Below are positions 36,336 through 45,700 of a stretch of DNA of 64,000 nt, piece by piece. This DNA is from Crocinitomicaceae bacterium. Lineage in GTDB: Bacteria > Bacteroidota > Bacteroidia > Flavobacteriales_D > Crocinitomicaceae. Each line of letters starts with the position of its first letter. The stretch's first letter is position 1. The notes under the pieces are model-generated. The model worked only from the letters and a program-made list of their open reading frames with translations. It ran no database searches and was not told the origin of the DNA. Position numbers and translations under genes: made by a program. The stretch lies in assembly GCA_024643365.1 (NCBI GenBank), contig JAHENC010000022.1, positions 1 to 64,000 of the forward strand. The letters run 5' to 3'.

Positions 36336-37451
36336 TTAGTTCAAGTATTGAATTAAATCCACTGCCATCTTTTCACTACAACCTTCCGCACCAAGCAAGG
36401 TAATCAGTTGATCATATGCAATCAACATCTCCGTTCTCTGTTCCTTTCCTTGTCGCAATTTTTGCAACTCTTGAATCATCAATTCACTTTGACATTCCTG
36501 TTGAATTAATTCACGAACAACTTCTTTATCCATGATCAAATTCACCAAGGAGATGAATTTAATCTTTACCAACGCTTTTGCGATGCGGTATGAAATCGAT
36601 GAACTTTTGTAACAAACAACCTGTGGAACACGAAACAACGCCGTTTCCAAAGTTGCCGTCCCAGAAGTCACTAGTGCCAAGTCCGCTTGACTCAGTAATG
36701 GATACGTTTGATTTTGAATCAAGGTCACCTGTTCGTCCAATTGGAATTCCTCATAAAATGACGCAGGTAAATTTGGCGCTCCAGCAACCACAATTTGATG
36801 TGTTTCCCGAAATGCCTTGGCTGCGTTTAACATCGAAGGAAGTTTTTTCTTTAATTCTTGTTTTCGGCTTCCAGGCAATATTGCGAGTATAGGTTTAGAA
36901 GAATTTAGAGCTAATGGTATTTGTTTCTGTTGATGAAAACGTTCAATTTCATCCAACAGTGGATGTCCAAAATACTGAACTTCCATCTGGAATTTCCGAT
37001 AAAAAGCAGGTTCAAATGGAAGAATCGTATACATTCGATCAACATCTCTTTTGATTTGATGAATGCGGTTTTCTTTCCATGCCCATACCGTTGGTGAAAT
37101 ATAGTAAATCACTTTAATCCCCTTCGACTTCGCCCATTTTGCCATGCGCAAATTAAATCCGGGATAATCGACCAGCAGCAATACATCTGTTTGAAATTCG
37201 ATGATGTGTTGCTTACACAATTTGAAATTTCTAAGAATCGTTGGTAAGTTTTGTAGCACTTCCACAAAACCCATAAAAGCAAGGTCCCGAATGTGTTTTT
37301 TCAATTCGACTCCTTCGGCAGCAAGTCGATCTCCACCCCAAGCTTGAAATTCAAATTTCGAACTGTTTTTTTTCCAAGCGCGAACGAGGTTTGCTGCATG
37401 CAAATCTCCTGATGCTTCACCACTTAAAATAAAAACGTTTTGCTTGGACAT
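36336..37451 (-). CDS. lpxB: Lipid-A-disaccharide synthase
   Basis: 371 residues, standard length. Motifs: FILSGEASGDLHAANLVRAW (7-26), WGGDRLAAEGVELKKHIRDLAFMGFVEVLQNLP, VDYPGFNLRMAKWAK, YYISPTVWAWKENR (the PTVWAW block), ILPGSRKQELKK and TSGTATLETAL (donor site). A peripheral inner-membrane GT19 enzyme joining UDP-diacylglucosamine and lipid X in lipid A synthesis, which confirms a Gram-negative envelope. Fourth-to-last in the order surE, small membrane protein, lpxB, spoIID-like, all tightly packed. Confidence 0.95.
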   Translation of the reverse strand: MSKQNVFILSGEASGDLHAANLVRAWKKNSSKFEFQAWGGDRLAAEGVELKKHIRDLAFMGFVEVLQNLPTILRNFKLCKQHIIEFQTDVLLLVDYPGFNLRMAKWAKSKGIKVIYYISPTVWAWKENRIHQIKRDVDRMYTILPFEPAFYRKFQMEVQYFGHPLLDEIERFHQQKQIPLALNSSKPILAILPGSRKQELKKKLPSMLNAAKAFRETHQIVVAGAPNLPASFYEEFQLDEQVTLIQNQTYPLLSQADLALVTSGTATLETALFRVPQVVCYKSSSISYRIAKALVKIKFISLVNLIMDKEVVRELIQQECQSELMIQELQKLRQGKEQRTEMLIAYDQLITLLGAEGCSEKMAVDLIQYLN

Positions 37452-37452
37452 C

Positions 37453-37755
37453 TTACTTAATCAAATTCACGTAAACCATGAATGGCGCATAAATAAGCAT
37501 GCCAAAAATAATTCCTCTAGTATACGCATACTTTTCCTTGTTTAAAAACAAGTAGAACCAAAGTAAATTAGGAATTAATCCAAGGGACAAATAGCGACTA
37601 AGGTACTCCACTGAATCATTCACCTGACTCCACAAATAGGAGAATTCAGAATGACGTGATTGCGCCAAAATAAAGACGATCACCGGTAAAAAAATAATTG
37701 GAGTCAATACCCCAATCAAGAAACCAAGAACATGTTCTTTTGTTATTCTTTTCAT
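37453..37755 (-). CDS. Small three-helix membrane protein, unknown function
   Basis: 100 residues from the ATG at 37755, which overlaps the surE stop as ATGA; a TTG three codons upstream is the only alternative. Three hydrophobic helices at about 9-30, 51-67 and 77-96 with short loops (SRHSEFSYLWSQVNDSVEYLSRY; LNKEKYAYTRG). No family name known to me, but small proteins of this type between surE and lpxB occur in Flavobacteriales (recollection, not checked). One base from lpxB, so it may help lipid A synthesis or be a passenger. Confidence 0.7.
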   Translation of the reverse strand: MKRITKEHVLGFLIGVLTPIIFLPVIVFILAQSRHSEFSYLWSQVNDSVEYLSRYLSLGLIPNLLWFYLFLNKEKYAYTRGIIFGMLIYAPFMVYVNLIK

Positions 37756-38519
37756 ATTTTCCAATTTTTCATTTGTTGTAACGTTTCGTAGGCGGTTAAG
37801 TCAAAATGTGTTGGTACAACACTAACAAATCCATTTTTGAGCGCTTGTAAATCTGTGTCTGGGCGCTGGTCAACATCAGCAAATTCACCAGAAAGCCAGA
37901 AATACTCCCGACCAAATTGATCCTTTCTTCGTTCAAATCGATCCGCCCAATAAGCATGCGCTTGCTTGCAAACTTGAATTCCCTGTATTTCTGAAATCGT
38001 CAATTTAGGCACGTTCACATTGAGGCAAACACTTGTAGAGATTGGATTCTGAATGAACTGTGTTAAAAGTTGAGCTCCAAAGTATTGACAGGCCTCAAAG
38101 TCAGCATCCGGAGCAAAATCAGCCAAGGAGAATCCAATGGATGGAATTCCTTCCATTGCGCCTTCAATTGCGGCAGACATGGTTCCTGAATAGAGCACGT
38201 TTGTGGAGGAATTTTCACCGTGATTGATCCCTGAAAGAATGAAATCTGGTTTTCGATGAAGAACCTCCGAAATGGCTAATTTCACACAATCAACTGGCGT
38301 TCCTGAACAGGCATATGCTTCCACTTGTCCAAATAAATCTGAAGGAAAAAGTCGAAGCGGATGATTAATCGTAATCGCATGTCCCATCCCTGACTGCGGT
38401 TTGTCAGGTGCAACGACGATAACACGTCCAAATTGCTGAGCCATTTCAACAAGTGCATGGATGCCTTTCGCATTTACACTATCATCATTGGTTACTAAAA
38501 TGAGTCGTTCGTTTTCCAT
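37752..38519 (-). CDS. surE: 5'/3'-nucleotidase SurE
   Basis: 255 residues with the SurE signature: ILVTNDDSVNAKGIHAL (metal Asp12 and Asp13), RVIVVAPDKPQSGMGHAIT, ACSGTPVDCVKLAI, LSGINHGENSSTNVLYSGTMSAAIEG. It removes phosphate from nucleoside monophosphates and acts in stationary-phase survival in other bacteria. First gene of the leftward surE-lpxB-spoIID unit; a TAATTTTA box (38533-38540, minus strand) lies 13 bases before the ATG. Divergent from an NlpC/P60 gene. Confidence 0.95.
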   Translation of the reverse strand: MENERLILVTNDDSVNAKGIHALVEMAQQFGRVIVVAPDKPQSGMGHAITINHPLRLFPSDLFGQVEAYACSGTPVDCVKLAISEVLHRKPDFILSGINHGENSSTNVLYSGTMSAAIEGAMEGIPSIGFSLADFAPDADFEACQYFGAQLLTQFIQNPISTSVCLNVNVPKLTISEIQGIQVCKQAHAYWADRFERRKDQFGREYFWLSGEFADVDQRPDTDLQALKNGFVSVVPTHFDLTAYETLQQMKNWKI

Positions 38520-38563
38520 GGATTACTTGAGGTAAAATTAGGCATTAATCAGTTTTAATTTTC

Positions 38564-38571
38564 TACTTTTG
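38564..38571 (+). promoter_or_regulatory. -7 box before the NlpC/P60 gene
   Basis: TACTTTTG at 38564-38571, nine bases before the chosen ATG (38581). It overlaps an in-frame TTG at 38569, which therefore cannot be the main start. Confidence 0.5.
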
Positions 38572-38580
38572 ATAGACGAT

Positions 38581-39354
38581 ATGAACAATTTAAAATTAAT
38601 AAGTCCAAGTCAAACAAAAGCTTTCTGCTTCGTTTCCGTCGCTCCAGTTCGAAAAGAAGCGAGTGACGCCTCAGAAATGGTTTCTCAACTTTTGTTTGGC
38701 GAACCGATTGAAGTCCTTCAACACGGACAACCATGGATTAAAATTCGAACGGTGTTAGATGGTTACGAAGGATATATGGACATCAAACAAGTATTACCTT
38801 TGACGGATAAGGAATTTCGTCGATGGATGGATTCCTTTGCTTATCAAAAAGAGGAAATTCTTCAACTTCATTCCCCTTTCGGTTCGATTTTCACCTCGAA
38901 AGGAAGCTTTATCGGTGAGGACTTGTCTTTTCAAGTTGGAGATGTGAACGTTCAACGAGAAAAAATATCATTGGATGTAAAAAGAACTATTTGGGAGGAC
39001 GCTGCAGCATTCCTCAATGCCCCATACCTTTGGGGTGGAAAGTCGATCTGGGGAATTGATTGCTCTGGATTCGTCCAAGCTGTTTTCCGCCTGCATGGAT
39101 ATAATTTACCTAGGGATGCGTACGAACAAGCAGAAATAGGGACAGACATTGCCTTTGAAGATTGCCTTGAAAATGACCTTGCTTATTTCGCGAATGCATC
39201 TGGAAAAATCATTCATGTTGGGATTATCGGGAAAGATCGACTAATCATACATGCTTCCGGTAGAATTCGCATAGACGAACTAAAAGAAAAAGGCATTTGG
39301 AGTGAAGAATATGAAAAATTCAGTCACACCTTAGCACTTATAAAAAGACTTTAA
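38581..39354 (+). CDS. Cytosolic-type NlpC/P60 peptidase with SH3 domains (C40)
   Basis: 257 residues from the ATG at 38581. N-terminal SH3b-like region (about 10-130: VSVAPVRKEASDASEMVSQLLFGEPIEVLQ, WIKIRTVLDGYEGYMD) then an NlpC/P60 domain with Cys161 in GIDCSGF, His212 in IIHVGI and His224 in IIHASG. There is no signal peptide. This layout matches the gamma-D-glutamyl-diamino acid peptidases (dipeptidyl-peptidase VI type) that recycle cell-wall peptides in the cytoplasm. It precedes glyA by 30 bases. Confidence 0.87.
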   Translation: MNNLKLISPSQTKAFCFVSVAPVRKEASDASEMVSQLLFGEPIEVLQHGQPWIKIRTVLDGYEGYMDIKQVLPLTDKEFRRWMDSFAYQKEEILQLHSPFGSIFTSKGSFIGEDLSFQVGDVNVQREKISLDVKRTIWEDAAAFLNAPYLWGGKSIWGIDCSGFVQAVFRLHGYNLPRDAYEQAEIGTDIAFEDCLENDLAYFANASGKIIHVGIIGKDRLIIHASGRIRIDELKEKGIWSEEYEKFSHTLALIKRL

Positions 39355-39384
39355 TTACGATATTTGCACTCATAAAACAGAAAA

Positions 39385-40656
39385 ATGAAAGATCAAGCTA
39401 TTTTCGATTTAATTAACGAAGAAAAAAACCGCCAATTACATGGAATTGAACTTATTGCTTCCGAGAATTTCGTGAGTGATGAAGTGATGTTATCGATGGG
39501 GAGTGTTCTAACGAACAAATATGCAGAAGGACTTCCCGGAAAACGTTATTACGGTGGTTGTGAAGTCGTTGATAAAGTAGAACAATTAGCGATTGATCGT
39601 TTGTGTCAACTTTTTGGTGCGACTTGGGCAAATGTTCAACCACACTCCGGAGCACAAGCAAATGCAGCAGTATTTCTTGCATGTTTAAATCCTGGAGATA
39701 AAATTCTTGGATTTGACTTATCGCATGGTGGACATTTAACACATGGTTCACCAGTGAATTTTTCTGGAAAATTATATACACCATTTTTCTATGGTGTAGC
39801 AAAAGAAACCGGAATGGTTGATTACGACCTTATGGAAGAAACTGCACGCCGCGAAAAACCTAAAATGATCATTTGTGGAGCATCCGCATATGCACGTGAT
39901 TGGGACTATGCACGCATTCGTAAAGTTGCGGATGAAATTGGTGCATTGGTTTTGGCCGATATTTCACATCCAGCGGGAATGATTGCGGCGAAATTATTGA
40001 ACGATCCTTTAGACCATTGTCACATTGTGACTTCAACTACACACAAAACACTTCGCGGACCACGTGGAGGAATCATCATGATGCGTCACAATTTCGAGAA
40101 TCCATTTGGAATTAAATGGAATAACGGAAACCTACGTTCGATGGGAGCATTACTTGATGCAGCCGTTTTCCCTGGAATCCAAGGTGGACCATTGGAACAC
40201 GTGATTGCTGCAAAAGCCGTTGCCTTCGGAGAAGCACTTGATCCATCGTATACAACTTACATGAAACAAGTTCAAAAAAACGCAGCAGTATTCGCACAAG
40301 AATTAATGAATTTGGATTACACCATCATTTCTGGTGGAACAGACAATCACAGCATGTTGGTAGATTTACGTTCGAAAGGCATTACTGGTAAGGATGCAGA
40401 AAATGCATTGGTTGTAGCAGATATCACTGTAAATAAAAACATGGTTCCTTATGACACCGAATCTCCATTCGTTACCTCTGGAATCCGCATTGGAACACCA
40501 GCAATTACAACACGTGGCGTGAAAGAAGATGAAATTAAATTCATTGTTTCACTCATCGACAGAGCTTTGATGAATCGCACTGATGCAAATGCGATTGCAC
40601 AAGTAAGAAAAGAAGTAAATGAGTTGATGTCACAACGTCCACTTTTCGCTTGGTAA
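39385..40656 (+). CDS. glyA: Serine hydroxymethyltransferase
   Basis: 423 residues, the normal bacterial length. Signature blocks: [16 protein letters not shown] (20-35), [21 protein letters not shown] (43-63), [29 protein letters not shown], and the PLP Lys221 in [13 protein letters not shown]. It interconverts serine and glycine with tetrahydrofolate, the main source of one-carbon units. A weak GATATTTG box lies 18 bases upstream of the ATG. The PH-domain gene follows after one base. Confidence 0.97.
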   Translation: MKDQAIFDLINEEKNRQLHGIELIASENFVSDEVMLSMGSVLTNKYAEGLPGKRYYGGCEVVDKVEQLAIDRLCQLFGATWANVQPHSGAQANAAVFLACLNPGDKILGFDLSHGGHLTHGSPVNFSGKLYTPFFYGVAKETGMVDYDLMEETARREKPKMIICGASAYARDWDYARIRKVADEIGALVLADISHPAGMIAAKLLNDPLDHCHIVTSTTHKTLRGPRGGIIMMRHNFENPFGIKWNNGNLRSMGALLDAAVFPGIQGGPLEHVIAAKAVAFGEALDPSYTTYMKQVQKNAAVFAQELMNLDYTIISGGTDNHSMLVDLRSKGITGKDAENALVVADITVNKNMVPYDTESPFVTSGIRIGTPAITTRGVKEDEIKFIVSLIDRALMNRTDANAIAQVRKEVNELMSQRPLFAW

Positions 40657-40657
40657 A

Positions 40658-41086
40658 ATGAGGTTCGCAGGAAAGCGCGATCGATTTATTTTCTATATCT
40701 GGCTAGCTATCCTCGTTCCATACGGTGGAATATGCGCGTTGATTTATTGGCAAGAAAACGATTTATCACCCATTTACTTGCTTGCTCTTGTTTGGATGCT
40801 CATTGGACTATTCTTTTACTTCATTGTCAAAAGCACGTATTACACGTTTATTGACGACGAAACTTTGGTGTGTCAAACCATGTACTTTTTCAAGAAAACC
40901 ATTCCCATTTCATCGATCCGTAGATTCGAAAAGTCCAATGGATTCTATGCTGGTTGGAAGATGAGCACTTCCTGGAACTGCTTAATAATTCATTACAATA
41001 AATACGAAGAGCTCCTCATTTCACCAGAAAACGAGGAGCTCTTTATTGCTGAAGTTGAACGCAGAAAAGCGTTAATCAACCCATAA
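40658..41086 (+). CDS. Membrane protein with bacterial PH-like domain
   Basis: 142 residues: two membrane helices (about 10-29 and 36-55) followed by a small beta domain (STYYTFIDDETLVCQTMYFFKKTIPISSIRRFEKS..., SWNCLIIHY, EELLISPENEELFIAEVERR) of the bacterial PH type seen after TM pairs in Firmicutes and Bacteroidota. The pattern of a first strand, IPISSIRRFE, and a final helix FIAEV supports it. Function unknown. One base after glyA; the last 15 bases overlap the convergent heme-protein gene, and an 11-base inverted repeat lies near its 3' end. Confidence 0.72.
   Translation: MRFAGKRDRFIFYIWLAILVPYGGICALIYWQENDLSPIYLLALVWMLIGLFFYFIVKSTYYTFIDDETLVCQTMYFFKKTIPISSIRRFEKSNGFYAGWKMSTSWNCLIIHYNKYEELLISPENEELFIAEVERRKALINP
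41007..41043. repeat. Perfect 11-base inverted repeat inside a gene 3' end
   Basis: AAGAGCTCCTC (41007-41017) and GAGGAGCTCTT (41033-41043) are exact reverse complements around a 15-base spacer. It is coding (EELL...EELF) and sits just upstream of the tail-to-tail overlap with the next gene. It could act as a transcript-ending or stabilising hairpin, but the following T-run is short (TTTATT). Confidence 0.5.
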
Positions 41087-41542
41087 TTTATCAGTAGAGC
41101 TTCCGTGACATGAATTACATGCTCCCGTACTCAAGGAAGACCCCATCATTTTTTTGTTTCCTGTAGGACCAGTTACGACTGGATACAATCCTTCTGGATT
41201 GAACTGAGCCGTTGTATAGAAGTTCCCTTTCGAATCAATCATCACAGTTTGTTTTAAAGTTCCAGTTTCGTTTGGACCCGTGTAAAAATCTACTTTACCA
41301 CTTGAAACAGTATTCGTCATGCCCATATCATAAACGGTACCAGCGGCTATAAAGCAACCTTTCCCCTCACCTTTTGCTTGGTGACAAACCATGCAGTTTT
41401 GACCTTTGTTATGGCTATCATCTGCACCAGCAGCACTGATGTTATCTTCGTGACAAGCAAAGGTACCTTTGCACGAGTTCAAACTCAACGCGAATGTTGC
41501 TCCTACAAATACTAATCCTAAAATTCCATTTAACTTTTTCAT
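41072..41542 (-). CDS. Lipoprotein with two c-type heme motifs
   Basis: 156 residues. Lipoprotein signal (lipobox LNSC, Cys24), then CMVCH at 50-54 and CNSCH at 142-146, two CXXCH heme sites, separated by a beta domain (KGCFIAAGTVYDMGMTN, GKVDFYTGPNETGTLKQTVMIDSKGNFYTTAQFNP) that resembles a carboxypeptidase-regulatory-type sandwich. A periplasmic electron-transfer role is likely; partner unknown. It starts two bases after the CusB-like gene, so it is the last gene of the metal-efflux unit, which is an unusual companion. Extra Cys30 and Cys63 are not in heme motifs. Confidence 0.75.
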   Translation of the reverse strand: MKKLNGILGLVFVGATFALSLNSCKGTFACHEDNISAAGADDSHNKGQNCMVCHQAKGEGKGCFIAAGTVYDMGMTNTVSSGKVDFYTGPNETGTLKQTVMIDSKGNFYTTAQFNPEGLYPVVTGPTGNKKMMGSSLSTGACNSCHGSSTDKLWVD

Positions 41543-41543
41543 C

Positions 41544-42692
41544 TTACTCTACTTCTTTATTTTGTGTGGATAATAATTCGTAAGCACCATTGCTTACGTA
41601 TTTACGGTTTAAAAAATCCAATTCATTGATTGCTTGGATTGCAGTAAATTCTCCTTGAGTCGAAAGAATTTCAATTTCGACGGGGATAAAATGACGATTA
41701 TCAGCAGTAACGTAAATCATATCTTTGGATCCCAAGCTGACAATGGCATCCGTCGGCACCACATAATGTTCCATTTCATCCACATTAATTTCTGCTTTTA
41801 AATAGGATCCTGGAACGATTTCCTTGGGTAAACGGTCGAAATGACAATGAACTTTCACGGTTCGATCAGGACCAATTTCTCTTCCAATCAAAAAGACTTT
41901 TGCGGTGGTTTTCTCGTCGGTATCTACGAAATTCAAACTTACCAACTGATTTAATTTCAACAACTTAAGATACTTCTCGTATACTGTTAATTCAGCATGG
42001 GCATGTTGTAAATCAATTACTTCCAATAAATTATCCTTTGGATCAGCAAATGAACCAACATTCGTATTTACTTTCGTCACAACACCGGCAAAGGGTGATT
42101 TGATTCTTTGTTCACGTTGAATGACTCCGTTTTTAAGACTAGCGACGTTCACATTCGCCATTTCTAATTTCACACTTAGTCCTGATAGTTTGGCTTGTGC
42201 CACTTGCCAGTTACTTTTCGCTTGTTGGTAGTTTTTCGCGCTTCCAGCTTCTTTGTCTAGCAATGCTTTTTGACGATCCATTTCAGCTTTCAAATACTCC
42301 ATGTTACCCAATACTTCCAAGTAATCTTGTTGCAATTGGATGATTTCTGGATGTTCAACAACGAGTAATACTTGTCCTTTCGAAACACGCATTCCATCAA
42401 GTACCTTAATGTCTCGAATATACCCACCGAAGGGAACAGAGATAAACGATTTGTTTTGTGGTGGGACATCGATCATCCCATTGGCAAAAATGCTCATTCC
42501 CATGAGAGACTTGCTTATGTTGTTACTTTTAATCCCGAGGGAAGCCACTTGCTTAGCCGTTAACGTGACCACATTGCTTTTTGGTGCCGTTATTTCGGCT
42601 TCGGTCGTTTCAGAATTTTTACTCGTGCAAGACATCATTGTTGCTAAGACGAATACTACCGTAAAAAGTTGGAAAGAATTTAATTTTTTCAT
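41544..42692 (-). CDS. RND efflux periplasmic adaptor (CusB/HlyD type)
   Basis: 382 residues from the ATG at 42692 (MKKLNSFQLFTVVF), a lipoprotein with lipobox MMSC (Cys22); the frame is open for nine more codons upstream but those lack signal character. Blocks: FISVPFGGYIRDIKVLDGMRVSKGQVLLVVEHPE (lipoyl half), a helical hairpin, QRIKSPFAGVVTKVNTNVGSFADP (second lipoyl half), then barrel and membrane-proximal domains (GSYLKAEINVDEMEHYVVPTDAIV). It links the RND pump to the outer-membrane factor. Fourteen bases after the CusA-like gene. Metal versus other cation cannot be told. Confidence 0.92.
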   Translation of the reverse strand: MKKLNSFQLFTVVFVLATMMSCTSKNSETTEAEITAPKSNVVTLTAKQVASLGIKSNNISKSLMGMSIFANGMIDVPPQNKSFISVPFGGYIRDIKVLDGMRVSKGQVLLVVEHPEIIQLQQDYLEVLGNMEYLKAEMDRQKALLDKEAGSAKNYQQAKSNWQVAQAKLSGLSVKLEMANVNVASLKNGVIQREQRIKSPFAGVVTKVNTNVGSFADPKDNLLEVIDLQHAHAELTVYEKYLKLLKLNQLVSLNFVDTDEKTTAKVFLIGREIGPDRTVKVHCHFDRLPKEIVPGSYLKAEINVDEMEHYVVPTDAIVSLGSKDMIYVTADNRHFIPVEIEILSTQGEFTAIQAINELDFLNRKYVSNGAYELLSTQNKEVE

Positions 42693-42706
42693 GTTATCAT
42701 TATTTT

Positions 42707-45700
42707 CTAGCGGTACCAATTTAATTGGATGCTGGTTTGATTATATTGATTAATTAAGTGCAAATAGGAAAGTTCCAATTCACTTCGTTGTTGTTGGATT
42801 TGAAGAAATTCGATGAATGAAATCTCCCCTACTTCGAATTTCGCTTTTGCGTCATCTGTTAAAAATCGCAATTCATTCGTAAGTTGTCCACCTAGTTTGT
42901 CAATGCTGACTGACAATAAATTCAAGCGATCTACTAATTGTGAAAATTCTCGCTGCATTGCTTGTGTTGTTTGTTCTTTTTCCAATTCGTTTTGCTGCAA
43001 GGAAAGTGCCGTTGCTTCATTGCGATTTTTATACGCTCCCCAAAACAATGGGACGTTCGCTCCGACCATATACCCTTGAAAACGATTTGCTTGAGTGAAT
43101 TTTGTATCGACTCCGTTCACATTTTGAATACCAACCAAGGTTTGATTAAAATATCCAAGATTGATTTCTGGTAATTGATGGGATACATTCACTCTCTTTT
43201 CTTGTAGATAAATTCCTTCATTTTGATTGTACCATAGCATGAGCGGATGATTCTCCGTTACTCCACTTTGCAAGATATTCAGTTGCTTTTGATAAACCGC
43301 TTGTTCGATATCAAAGGTGTTTTCATCCAACTTTAACAAGGAAGCAATCTTTCTTTTTTCTCCCAAAAGATCCGATTCCAAAAGTGAGATATCATTTGAA
43401 AGCCTCATGCGTTTGGTTTGAATCAATGAATAATCCAGGCGACTAATATCTTGAAGTTCGAACCTTATTTTCGATTTCTGCTCAAGGATATTTAAGGAGC
43501 TGTCCAAACTTTTTAGGTAATTAATTTCCGTCTGAACAAAACGATATTGATCAAAAGAAAGGGCCAATTTCTGTGATAAATCACGAATTAATAATTCGGA
43601 TTCAATCTGTGACAACTTTCCTTTCTCCTTTCCTAGATTCTTTTCCTCCTTGAATGTCGTTGGAAAGGGAATGCTTTGATTGATGGTGATATTATTATCC
43701 TTCTTGTAATACGAATTATATTGTCCCATCATTCCATTTATCGTTGTAGATGGGATTCCGGAATTTGCTTTACCCAATAACTCTTGCTTATTCTGCTCTA
43801 ACTTTGAAGCTGCAATTTGTCCGTTTTGGCTCAACATTAATTCATATGCCTTTTGATAATTCAAGGTGTTTTGAGCAAACATATTAGAAATACCAATCAG
43901 GAAGAAAATCATCAAACTAAGATTTTTCGCTTTGAATCGTTTCATAGGTTTTTCAAAGATTAAATAAAGAATTGGCAAGATAAACAAGGTTAAGAGCGTT
44001 GCGCTGATAAGACCACCAATTACAACGGTTGCCAATGGTTTCTGAACTTCAGCACCACTACCATGGGAAAGCGCCATTGGCAGAAATCCAAGTGAAGCAA
44101 CTGCTGCGGTTAACAACACCGGACGCAATCGTGAAGCTGTTCCTCGAATCACCACAAGCATAATCGGCATTCCACTTTTTCGCAAGGTATTGAACTCAGC
44201 GATTAATACAATGCCATTCAATACGGCTACACCGAACAAAGCAATGAATCCAACTCCCGCTGAAATGGAAAAAGGCATGTCTCTCAAGTACAAAGCGTAA
44301 ATCCCACCGATGGAAGCCAATGGAATAGCCGAGAAAATTAATGCCGCTTGCTTTAAAGACTGAAAGGTCAAGTACAATAAAAAGAAAATCAGTAATAAGG
44401 AAACAGGTACAGCAATAATCAATCGATCACGTGCATGAATTAAATTTTCAAAGGTTCCACCGATTTTTGGAAAGTATCCTGTATCAAACTTCACCTTGTT
44501 TTTCATTTCCTTTTCTAATTCCATCACGATACTTTCCACATCTCTTCCGCGCACATTGAATCCTACTAGAATTCTTCGTTTCGCATCCTCACGTTGAATT
44601 TGATTGGGGCCATTCTTGATGGAAATATGAGCCAATTCGGAGATTGGAATTTCCTCTCCGTTTTCGTTGCTTACAAATAATTGATTAAGGTCCGTAATGT
44701 TGTCTCTGAATTCTGGCTTCAATTTCACAACTAATTCAAATCGTTTTTCTCCTTCGAATACAAATCCAGATGCTTGTCCCGCAAAACCCAAATTGACCAC
44801 ACGATTCACTTCATCCAATGAAACGTTGTATCTCGCTAAGGCCTCTCGGTCATATTGGACAATCATTTGAGGTAGACCACTCATTTCTTCCACATAAACA
44901 TCTTGGACACCTTTTATTTTCGAAGCAATAGATCCAATCTGTTTGGAGTACAGCGCTAATTTTTTAAAGTCCTCACCGTAGATTTTCACCACGACATCTT
45001 GTTTTGCTCCGGTCATTAACTCATTGAAGCGCATTTGAATAGGTTGTTGAAATCCAAATGAAACGTTTGGTAAACTCTCTTCTAATTTCGCCTGCATTTT
45101 ACCCGCGAGTTCTTCTTTGGAGGAAGCAGAGGTCCACTCTTCTTTATCCTTCAAAATGATCATTAAATCACAAGCCTCCATTGGCATTGGATCCGTAGGA
45201 ATTTCCGCTGTCCCAATTTTCCCTACAACTTTTTTAACCTCAGGGAAATTCGATAGCAATATTTGAGATGCTTTTCCCGTTGCTTCGATGGTCTTAGTGA
45301 GACTTGTCCCAGTCATCAAACGTGTTTCTACGGCGAAATCCCCTTCATCCAGTGATGGAATAAATTCAGCGCCTAATTGTTTGAAGGCAAAGATGCTCAG
45401 AACAAATAATGCAGCTATGACTGCCAACACCATCTTTTGACGACGGAGTAATGCTTTCAACATCGGAGTATATTTCGATCGAATAGCATTAACCATCTTA
45501 TCGCTAATTGTTTCTTTCGTAGATATCTTCTTTGACAAGAACATGGAAGAAATCATCGGGACATACGTCAATGAAAGAACTAATGCGCCCAAGATGGCAA
45601 AGATTACTGTTTGTGCCATTGGTTTAAACATCTTCCCTTCAATGCCAACCAAGGCTAAAATCGGTAAATACACCACTAGAATGATGATTTGTCCAAAAAC

